Below the pieces are notes generated by a model. That model searched no databases, had not been told where the DNA came from, and saw only the letters and a list, made by a program, of their open reading frames with translations. A program made the position numbers and the translations under genes. From Acidilobaceae archaeon (GTDB lineage Archaea; Thermoproteota; Thermoprotei_A; Sulfolobales; Acidilobaceae), in NCBI GenBank assembly GCA_026985435.1, contig JALSQL010000006.1, positions 1 to 5,674 of the forward strand: 5,674 bases of DNA. Reading direction: 5' to 3'. How positions within the stretch are numbered: the first letter of the stretch is position 1; each line of letters opens with the position of its first letter. Positions 1-4,490 of this stretch are shown here, piece after piece.

Positions 1-990
1 CCTGTCTATCACGAGCAGGGACTCGACGTCCTCCAGCGCCTTTAGTATATCCTCCTCTGGGAAGGGCCTATAGAGCCTCAGCCTGAGGAGGCCCACCTTA
101 ACGCCCTCCTTCCATAGCCTGGGCAGTATCGCCTTCAGGCTGGCGGCGTAGCTCGAGTTCGCCACAACAAGGCTCTTGGCGCCCTCGCACATGAAGCACT
201 CCACCAGCCCGTAGCTCCTTCCGAAGGCTCTCCCGAACTCCGCGTCGGCCTCCCTAGCCTTGCCGAGCGCCCTCTCCATAGCCTTAACATTCTGGTACTT
301 TATCTCATAGTACCACTCGGGCCCTGCAAGTGTGCCTATGGACACGGGCCTGTCTGGGTCTAGCTTGTATGGGAAGGGCCTCTTAGGGGCGAACTCTAGC
401 ACCCTCTTAGAGTCCTCGGTTACCACAGGCTCCATCGTGTGGCTCATAACGAAACCGTCATACGCCACCATGACCGGTAGCAGCACATCGGGGTCCTCCG
501 CTATGCGGAAGGCCTGGATCACAGTATCGTAGGCCTCCTGGGCGCTCGAGACGAAGAATATAACCCAGCCCGTGTCCCTAGCGTTCATCACGTCACTCTG
601 GTCGTTCCAGATGCTTATGGGGGCTGATAGCGCCCTCATGGCCACGCTCATCACGACAGGCGCCCTCAGGCCGCTAGCTATGTGCAGCACCTCATGCATA
701 AGCTCTAGTCCCTGGCTCGCAGTCGCGGTGAACGACCTAGCTCCGGTTAGGGCTGCCGCTACAGCCGCCGATAGCGCGCTGTGCTCGCTCTCCACGTGGA
801 TCATCTCAGCCTCCAGCAGCCCGTCCGCTATGAAGTCCGCAATCTTCTCGACCACGGTGGTTTGGGGCGTTATAGGGTAGGCTGCGACCACGTCAACATC
901 TAGATCCTTGACGGCGTGCGCGATCGCACTGTTTGTCGAGAGTGGCCTAGGCTTCCTGACCTCCTCTACCACCCTCTGCTCAACCGCCAT
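1..990 (-). CDS. porA: Pyruvate:ferredoxin oxidoreductase, alpha subunit (3' end beyond left edge)
   Basis: The alpha subunit of the CoA-dependent enzyme that decarboxylates pyruvate to acetyl-CoA and reduces ferredoxin in the cytoplasm, or runs in reverse. The ATG at 988-990 opens a frame that stays open for 330 residues to base 1, so the C-terminus is missing (separate alpha chains are usually about 390-400 residues). Visible motifs are YPITPQT (38-44), ESEHSA (67-72) with the glutamate known in this family to contact thiamine diphosphate, TATASQG (88-94), AMRALSAP (117-124) with a likely substrate-binding arginine R119, and a second-domain motif near LYRPFPEED close to the edge. The motif set fits pyruvate better than 2-oxoglutarate or branched-chain homologues. 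It overlaps porD by 11 bases and has its own ribosome-binding site inside porD, so translation is probably coupled. The beta subunit, porB, would be expected just beyond the left edge. Substrate specificity is inferred. Confidence 0.95.
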   Translation of the reverse strand, partial: MAVEQRVVEEVRKPRPLSTNSAIAHAVKDLDVDVVAAYPITPQTTVVEKIADFIADGLLEAEMIHVESEHSALSAAVAAALTGARSFTATASQGLELMHEVLHIASGLRAPVVMSVAMRALSAPISIWNDQSDVMNARDTGWVIFFVSSAQEAYDTVIQAFRIAEDPDVLLPVMVAYDGFVMSHTMEPVVTEDSKRVLEFAPKRPFPYKLDPDRPVSIGTLAGPEWYYEIKYQNVKAMERALGKAREADAEFGRAFGRSYGLVECFMCEGAKSLVVANSSYAASLKAILPRLWKEGVKVGLLRLRLYRPFPEEDILKALEDVESLLVIDR

Positions 991-1336
991 CGCCGTCACC
1001 CCCTATGGGCTCGGGCACCATCTCTATGGCGTTCACTGGGCACTCCTGAGCGCACACCCCGCAACCCTTGCAGTAGTCGTAGTTAACCTTGAACGAGATC
1101 TTGTAGCGCCTCCCCTTTTGGGTCGTGTACTCCTCGTCTACCTCAAGTATCGCAGCGTCGGGGCAGTAGACCCAGCAGAGCCTGCACCTGACACACTTCT
1201 CCTGGTCTATGACTGGCCGTAGAACCCTCCAGCTCCCAGTCTTGTACTTAAGGCTATTCCCAGGCTCGATGATTATCCCTCCTGGGGGCAACGCGCTGGC
1301 CCCCGGAAGCTCCGCGCTCCCACTCACCCCGACCAC
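980..1336 (-). CDS. porD: Pyruvate:ferredoxin oxidoreductase, delta subunit (2x[4Fe-4S] ferredoxin-like)
   Basis: A small ferredoxin-type subunit that carries electrons from the thiamine-diphosphate site to soluble ferredoxin. It has 118 residues with a GTG start. An N-terminal docking segment with GGIIIEPGNS (19-28) and KTGSWR (32-37) is typical of archaeal PorD. Two cluster motifs follow: C48-x2-C51-x2-C54-x3-C58-P and C89-x2-C92-x2-C95-x3-C99-P. C48, C51, C54 and C99 should bind one [4Fe-4S] cluster, and C58, C89, C92 and C95 the other. The residues between the two motifs (about 65-85) form the usual insertion of this subunit. The stop at 980-982 lies inside porA, and the Gly/Asp tail is encoded by bases that also carry the porA ribosome-binding site and start. 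The start is uncertain: an in-frame GTG at 1325-1327, with GGGGGTG 8 bases before it, would drop three residues. Confidence 0.95.
   Translation of the reverse strand: MVGVSGSAELPGASALPPGGIIIEPGNSLKYKTGSWRVLRPVIDQEKCVRCRLCWVYCPDAAILEVDEEYTTQKGRRYKISFKVNYDYCKGCGVCAQECPVNAIEMVPEPIGGDGDGG
996..1003 (-). promoter_or_regulatory. Ribosome-binding site of porA inside the porD 3' end
   Basis: On the minus strand GGGGGTGA lies 5 bases before the porA ATG, a good match to the archaeal anti-Shine-Dalgarno sequence. It fixes the ATG at 990 as the start and is read as codons of the porD C-terminal tail. Confidence 0.7.
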
Positions 1337-1354
1337 ACCCCCAGCTCTCCAGGC

Positions 1355-1933
1355 TCACGCCCTAACAGGGCTTAGGAGGCTCGACACGCTCGTCTCCTCG
1401 TATGCCCGCCTCACAGCCCTCACGTTAGCCTCGCCCAGCTTACCCCTGAACCTCTCGGACACAAGCTTCACCACAGTCTCAAGGCCCACTATGCCAGTAG
1501 CCCGGATCAGGGCGCCCAGTATGGCGGTGTTTACTATGGGGACTCCGAGCGTCTCCAGGGCGATCTTCGTAGCGTCAACAACGGCTACCCTAGCCGGCTT
1601 GTCGAGGCCGACGCTCTTAGCCAGCCCCTCGGGGGTCAGGGGGGCGTTGGCTACCAGCGTCCCACCCTCAACGAGGCCCTCTACAGTCTCCGGCCCTATT
1701 AGGGAGGGGTCGAGAATCACCACTATGTGCGGCTTCGTTATGGGCGTCCTCGGGACGACGGGGTCGTCCGATATCCTAGTGTAGGCCCTTACCGGGGCCC
1801 CCCTCCTCTCGGCGCCGAACTCCGGGAAGGCTAACGCGTACTTGCCCTCGAGTATGGCGGCGGCCGCCACGATTTCGCTCGCGGTAACTGCGCCCTGGCC
1901 GCCGCGGCCGTGCCATCTTATGTCTATACGCAA
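1355..1933 (-). CDS. porG: Pyruvate:ferredoxin oxidoreductase, gamma subunit
   Basis: The gamma subunit, corresponding to domain III of single-chain pyruvate:ferredoxin oxidoreductases, where it helps bind CoA and hold the complex together. It has 192 residues, a normal family length. The family motif GRGGQG is at 9-14 and PEFGAERRGAPV at 37-48, followed by an alternating beta/alpha fold containing VVILDPSL and the central IVNTAILGAL. The start is a TTG at 1931-1933. It is the only plausible start before an in-frame stop at 1961-1963, it puts the glycine motif at the usual distance from the N-terminus, and it has GGGGTGG 7 bases upstream. It is the first gene of the porG-porD-porA run, 18 bases ahead of porD, in the common archaeal order G-D-A-B. 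Confidence 0.95.
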   Translation of the reverse strand: MRIDIRWHGRGGQGAVTASEIVAAAAILEGKYALAFPEFGAERRGAPVRAYTRISDDPVVPRTPITKPHIVVILDPSLIGPETVEGLVEGGTLVANAPLTPEGLAKSVGLDKPARVAVVDATKIALETLGVPIVNTAILGALIRATGIVGLETVVKLVSERFRGKLGEANVRAVRRAYEETSVSSLLSPVRA

Positions 1934-1940
1934 GCCTCGG

Positions 1941-1947
1941 CCACCCC
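1941..1947 (-). promoter_or_regulatory. Ribosome-binding site supporting the TTG start of porG
   Basis: Minus-strand GGGGTGG, 7 bases upstream of the TTG at 1931-1933. It resembles the sites before porA and the DAO-type gene in this window and supports the non-ATG start. Confidence 0.55.
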
Positions 1948-1988
1948 ACTCGGCGGCAGCTTACATATTGGTGTATGGGTGCAAACGA

Positions 1989-1995
1989 CTATAAG
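1989..1995 (-). promoter_or_regulatory. Probable TATA box of the porGDA operon
   Basis: The minus strand reads CTTATAG, close to the archaeal box A consensus YTTATA, in a locally AT-richer stretch. Transcription would start about 25 bases downstream, near 1966-1970, leaving a leader of roughly 35 bases that contains the porG ribosome-binding site. A weaker TATA-like stretch at 1961-1969 is an alternative. The plus-strand reading, CTATAAG, could also serve the divergent gene. Confidence 0.5.
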
Positions 1996-2065
1996 AGTGT
2001 GATTGAACCCATATCGATACTCTGGAATTCCAGCCACCATAGGTTAGCGGCGCCATACCTCGAGC

Positions 2066-2072
2066 AATTAAT
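2066..2072 (+). promoter_or_regulatory. Possible TATA-like element for the 2101-2478 gene
   Basis: AATTAAT, centred about 32 bases before the ATG at 2101 and flanked by GC-rich sequence. If used, the transcript would start a few bases before the ATG, nearly leaderless as is common for single crenarchaeal genes. The match to box A is weak. Confidence 0.3.
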
Positions 2073-2098
2073 CCCCGCCGCACCAGCGGGGGGCTGGT
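2073..2098 (+). repeat. Two overlapping, mutually exclusive inverted repeats just before a start codon
   Basis: CCCCGC (2073-2078) pairs with GCGGGG (2086-2091), with a 7-base loop. ACCAGC (2082-2087) pairs with GCTGGT (2093-2098), with a 5-base loop. The two share bases 2086-2087 and physically overlap, so only one can form at a time. They end 2 bases before the ATG at 2101. They matter at the RNA level only if transcription starts upstream of about 2070; otherwise they may be a DNA site or chance in GC-rich sequence. Confidence 0.5.
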
Positions 2099-2100
2099 GG

Positions 2101-2478
2101 ATGCGCTTGACTGGCATTGACAAGGTTGTGGCCATCCGGGTCGCCTCGCTGGCGGACCTAGCCAGGCTGGCCTCCACCATGGCTTCAAGGCTTATCGTTA
2201 TGCCGGTTTACCGGTTCCGCATGGGCGAGAGAGTGTACTATTTCGTCCAGGCCTCGTTCAAGGACTACTATAAACTCTACGGTCTCCCAATAGTCTACTA
2301 CTACTCTCAGCCAGCGTCCGACGACGTCCCCGACGATAGGGCGAAGTACATACTCATCAAAGCCGATATGACGGGCGAGGAGGTGGAGGTATCTCCACAA
2401 GCTAGAACGGGCTATGTAGTCGTGCCGATAGTGAACCTCTCATCGAAGCCTCCCCACCTGCCAGACGAGCTAGACTAG
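2101..2478 (+). CDS. Unrecognised small tyrosine-rich protein
   Basis: I do not recognise this family. From the ATG at 2101 it gives 125 residues, beginning MRLTGIDKVV. An N-terminal strand-helix (about 8-33, including VASLADLARLAS) precedes a strand-rich middle with striking aromatic content (YYF at about 46-48, KDYYKLYG and IVYYYS through about 70), then an acidic stretch, another strand (YILIKADM) and a proline-rich tail. No signal peptide, membrane segment, cysteine or catalytic motif is visible, so it is probably a small cytosolic alpha/beta protein. The frame can be opened earlier at an ATG at 1975 (167 residues), but the added stretch has codons unusual here (GAA, CAA, TTA, ATT, AAT), overlaps the porG promoter and lacks a ribosome-binding site, so 2101 is preferred. 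It diverges from porG and converges on the regulator gene, 16 bases away. Confidence 0.65.
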   Translation: MRLTGIDKVVAIRVASLADLARLASTMASRLIVMPVYRFRMGERVYYFVQASFKDYYKLYGLPIVYYYSQPASDDVPDDRAKYILIKADMTGEEVEVSPQARTGYVVVPIVNLSSKPPHLPDELD

Positions 2479-2494
2479 AGGAGGCATCGAGAGA

Positions 2495-2830
2495 CTAGCC
2501 AGCGCCGACCTCCGCCCCTGACTGCCCGTGGCTGGCTACCCCGCCCCCTATACCCTCCTCTATGGAGTTCAGGCCGGCCTCTATGACGTCCGATAGGCTC
2601 CCGATCCCGGAGTCCAGAAGCCTCAGCCCCAGAGTGCTTAGCTTGTACGCCCTATGCGTTCCCTTGGCATAGACCAGCTCGACGAGACCCAGCTCTTCTA
2701 GGCACCTGAACGTTGAGAGCACGAGGTACCTGGGCATGCCTGTCTTGGCCACCAGATCTCCCGGCCCGGCGACCCCTTCGCTCCTAAGGGCGGCTAGGAC
2801 CTCGAAGACTACCATGCACTTCCACCTCAT
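2495..2830 (-). CDS. Small winged-helix DNA-binding transcriptional regulator
   Basis: A 111-residue protein with a winged helix-turn-helix over its first 75 residues: helix 1 (about 6-17), helix 2 GPGDLVAKTG (22-31), a turn and recognition helix from MPRYLVLSTFRCLEELGL (32-49), then a beta-wing with VYAKGTHRAYKLS (53-65) and a closing helix from LGLRLL. The pattern of a varied helix 2 followed by LEELGLVE and a basic wing is seen in archaeal MarR/ArsR/PadR-like and related regulators; I cannot place it more closely. The C-terminal 20-25 residues are rich in glycine, serine and alanine and probably disordered. It has no ligand domain, so it probably acts as a dimer sensing through the winged helix or a partner. 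It diverges from the Nudix gene over a dyad-rich region and may control both. M6 (2813-2815) is an equally credible start. Confidence 0.85.
   Translation of the reverse strand: MRWKCMVVFEVLAALRSEGVAGPGDLVAKTGMPRYLVLSTFRCLEELGLVELVYAKGTHRAYKLSTLGLRLLDSGIGSLSDVIEAGLNSIEEGIGGGVASHGQSGAEVGAG
2822..2828 (-). promoter_or_regulatory. Internal Shine-Dalgarno site giving the regulator a second start
   Basis: Minus-strand GAGGTGG lies 6 bases before the ATG of codon 6 (2813-2815). It overlaps codons 1-3 of the longer frame. With transcription starting near 2831 it would serve as a normal ribosome-binding site, so the annotated N-terminus could be five residues too long. Confidence 0.5.
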
Positions 2831-2853
2831 CGGATATTAGGCGTCTTAGATAG

Positions 2854-2860
2854 TTATAAT
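2854..2860 (-). promoter_or_regulatory. TATA box of the winged-helix regulator gene
   Basis: Minus-strand ATTATAA, centred about 27 bases upstream of the ATG at 2828-2830. This is the distance expected for a crenarchaeal promoter giving a leaderless or very short-leader transcript. The GGCCAG just upstream sits where the TFB recognition element belongs, but it is a weak match to that element. Confidence 0.65.
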
Positions 2861-2867
2861 CTGGCCA

Positions 2868-2909
2868 GGGAGTGTAACACCCCGGTGTCACTCGTCACTC
2901 CCACCGGGG
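2868..2909. repeat. Overlapping inverted repeats and tandem heptamer, possible operator
   Basis: Between the divergent regulator and Nudix genes lie four nested elements. ACACC (2877-2881) and GGTGT (2884-2888) form a 12-base dyad with a 2-base centre. Its flanks AGTG (2871-2874) and CACT (2889-2892) extend the pairing past a 2-base bulge. GGGAGTG (2868-2874) also matches CACTCCC (2896-2902). CCCCGGTG (2880-2887) matches CACCGGGG (2902-2909). GTCACTC occurs twice in tandem (2887-2893 and 2894-2900). The block sits just upstream of the regulator's TATA box and TFB element, and 40-80 bases before the Nudix start, a fitting place for regulator binding. Which arms matter cannot be told from sequence alone. 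Confidence 0.55.
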
Positions 2910-2950
2910 GCAGGGGCGGCGGATAGACGTCGGTCGCCGCGTGGTGCTCG

Positions 2951-3415
2951 GTGTTGAAGCGGAGGCCCATAAGGGTTAGGGCGAGGTGCCTGGTGGTTAG
3001 GGATGGCAGGCTCCTAGTCCAGGCCACCCCAGACGGGATCGTAGAGGTCCCCGGGGGCCGCGTGGAGTTCGACGAGAGCCTCCCCTTCTGCGTGGTTAGG
3101 GAGATGAGAGAGGAGGCTGGCGTCGATGTCGAGCCGAAGGATCTGATCTATATAGTAGAGTTTAGGGGTGAGAAGAGGGGCAGGAAGAGGCATGAGATAC
3201 TATTCTACTTCAAGTGCACGATGGAAGGCGAGCCTCACTCGAAGGAGAGAGGCCTGCAGTTCAGGTGGCTCTCCCCCGACGAGCTTTCGCGGGCAGCGTT
3301 TTGGCCTAAACCCCTACTACCCTACATTTCCAGCGACATGCCGGACTTCCCGTACGTCCGCTTCCTCTCCATACGCCAAGACTCCGTAGAGTACATTATG
3401 ACCAAGAGGCACTGA
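2951..3415 (+). CDS. Nudix family hydrolase
   Basis: A 154-residue Nudix pyrophosphohydrolase, a normal size for a single-domain member. Such enzymes cleave nucleoside diphosphates linked to another moiety, using divalent metal. The Nudix box is intact at 36-58: G36-x5-E42-x7-R50-E51-M-x-E54-E55-A-G57-V58, with E51, E54 and E55 the expected metal ligands. A beta strand before it carries VVRDGRLLV, PGG at 34-36 is usual, and FRWLSPDELSR after about residue 103 is the typical closing motif. The exact substrate (ADP-ribose, oxidised nucleotide, NADH or other) cannot be read from sequence. The start is a GTG at 2951-2953 with GGTG a few bases upstream; TTG at 2954 would remove one residue. A weak TATA-like GGATAGA at 2921-2927 is at the right distance. 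It meets the DAO-type gene tail to tail, 8 bases apart. Confidence 0.93.
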   Translation: MLKRRPIRVRARCLVVRDGRLLVQATPDGIVEVPGGRVEFDESLPFCVVREMREEAGVDVEPKDLIYIVEFRGEKRGRKRHEILFYFKCTMEGEPHSKERGLQFRWLSPDELSRAAFWPKPLLPYISSDMPDFPYVRFLSIRQDSVEYIMTKRH

Positions 3416-3423
3416 CCACGCAT

Positions 3424-4476
3424 CTAGGGTAGCTGCAGGTACTCCCTAAACAGCCTCTTCTCGAGTATCCTGGAAATACTGTATTCGCCCCTACCCCCCT
3501 GGAGCTCCTCGCATACAGTACGGCCCACGCCCCAGGATACTGTGAAGCACGACTTCGGGCACGGGGCGACAACGTAGACGCCGTCAGGCCACCCCTCCAG
3601 CCTGCCTGCGACCGGGCTGGAGTCAGGGGAGGAAAGCACGGTCTCCACTACAGCGCTAGGAAGCGCTGCCCACCTCAGCAACGGCAGCCTAGAAGCTACC
3701 TCAGCGGCGCCAGCCAGCGCTGTCTCCTCTGAGGTGTAATCCGCCTGGACGGTCATCCAAGCCGAGCCCTGGGCCTGGAGCACCATAGCCTTGGGCGTGG
3801 CTAAGGCCAAGTCGAGCCACCCCAACGGCGGGTGGATCGGCGCTTCAACTCTAACCTTCCTCGGTAGCAGTGTCTCCAAGCCCAGCCCTAGGCTACTGTC
3901 GGGAGTGCCCACTAGCACGAGGCCGTCCAGCCTCTCGTAGCCCCTAGCAGTAGCCACGCCCCTCAACTCGTTGTCTGAAATCTCCACGCGCGTCTGGGGG
4001 GAGAACACTACTTTCTCTACATCCCTGAGCCGCCTCACTATGCTCAGGAACAGCCTAGGGGCCCTGGCGATTCTAGCATCTACGATTATGAACCCTGGAG
4101 GCCCGGCGCCCTCGAAGAGGCCCTTGTACTCTTCGGGGGGGTTTTCCTCAAGCCTGACCTGGCCCAGCGTCTTTACACCCTTCCTCCACAGCGCCGACCC
4201 TATTCTCCTTACGGCGTGGAAGACGCTCGACGTCTCGACCGCGTAGACTAGCCTGACCCGCGTCGGGCTGCTATTATCTATGGGTTTCTTCAAGTTCCTA
4301 AGCGTGTCGTCCTGGCTCCTCAAATTCACCTTCTCAGTAAATGGGAGGCCGATAGGCGTGAAACCCCTCCCGAGAAAATTAGCTATGAGGACTATCTCGT
4401 CATCACACTCCTCCGAAAGTACGAACGCCAGTGCCGCGGCCTCCGGCCCCCCGCCCATGACTCCTATTCTTGCCAA
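3424..4476 (-). CDS. DAO-fold FAD-dependent oxidoreductase, probable beta subunit of an amine/amino-acid dehydrogenase
   Basis: A 350-residue protein of the D-amino-acid-oxidase fold (glycine oxidase, sarcosine oxidase beta, HcnC, PDH1 beta), which normally binds FAD and oxidises a C-N bond. The N-terminal Rossmann segment has GGGPEA (8-13) in place of GxGxxG, and the second strand ends VLIAN (29-33) without the acidic residue that usually holds the FAD ribose. The middle follows the family pattern: GFIIVDAR (128-135) and YERLDGLVLVGT (180-191, normally AD-x-VVxAxG). The C-terminal family motif is clear: SPDSSPVAG (283-291), then GVYVVAP, CPKSCFTVSWGVGR (306-319) and a helix. FAD binding may therefore be weak or altered. 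The TTG start is supported by a strong ribosome-binding site overlapping the upstream stop codon. It forms a two-gene unit with the alpha-like gene 12 bases upstream. Substrate unknown; proline, sarcosine, an opine or another secondary amine are possibilities. Confidence 0.8.
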   Translation of the reverse strand: MARIGVMGGGPEAAALAFVLSEECDDEIVLIANFLGRGFTPIGLPFTEKVNLRSQDDTLRNLKKPIDNSSPTRVRLVYAVETSSVFHAVRRIGSALWRKGVKTLGQVRLEENPPEEYKGLFEGAGPPGFIIVDARIARAPRLFLSIVRRLRDVEKVVFSPQTRVEISDNELRGVATARGYERLDGLVLVGTPDSSLGLGLETLLPRKVRVEAPIHPPLGWLDLALATPKAMVLQAQGSAWMTVQADYTSEETALAGAAEVASRLPLLRWAALPSAVVETVLSSPDSSPVAGRLEGWPDGVYVVAPCPKSCFTVSWGVGRTVCEELQGGRGEYSISRILEKRLFREYLQLP

Positions 4477-4480
4477 CCAG

Positions 4481-4490
4481 CCACCCCCCT
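4481..4490 (-). promoter_or_regulatory. Ribosome-binding site supporting the TTG start of the DAO-type gene
   Basis: Minus-strand AGGGGGGTGG overlaps the stop codon of the upstream gene and lies 4 bases before the TTG at 4474-4476. It supports this start and translational coupling of the two subunits. Confidence 0.65.

Noticed and set aside
332..1222. Plus-strand open frames at 332-532, 572-880 and 908-1222
   Set aside because: They are antisense to porA and porD, have no recognisable motifs and no promoter or ribosome-binding site.
1209..1784. A long plus-strand open frame of 191 codons
   Set aside because: It lies opposite porG and porD, which have unmistakable family motifs. The product is rich in Ser, Thr, Pro and Leu, as expected of a GC-rich antisense frame.
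1857..1915. GC palindromes such as GGCGGCCGCC and CCGCGG, and a similar stretch at 4905-4920
   Set aside because: They encode alanine and glycine runs in porG and the alpha-like gene and are explained by codon composition.
1961..2400. Minus-strand open frames at 1961-2188, 1989-2180 and 2185-2400
   Set aside because: They overlap one another and the plus-strand 2101-2478 gene, and have low-complexity or Trp/Arg-rich composition without motifs.
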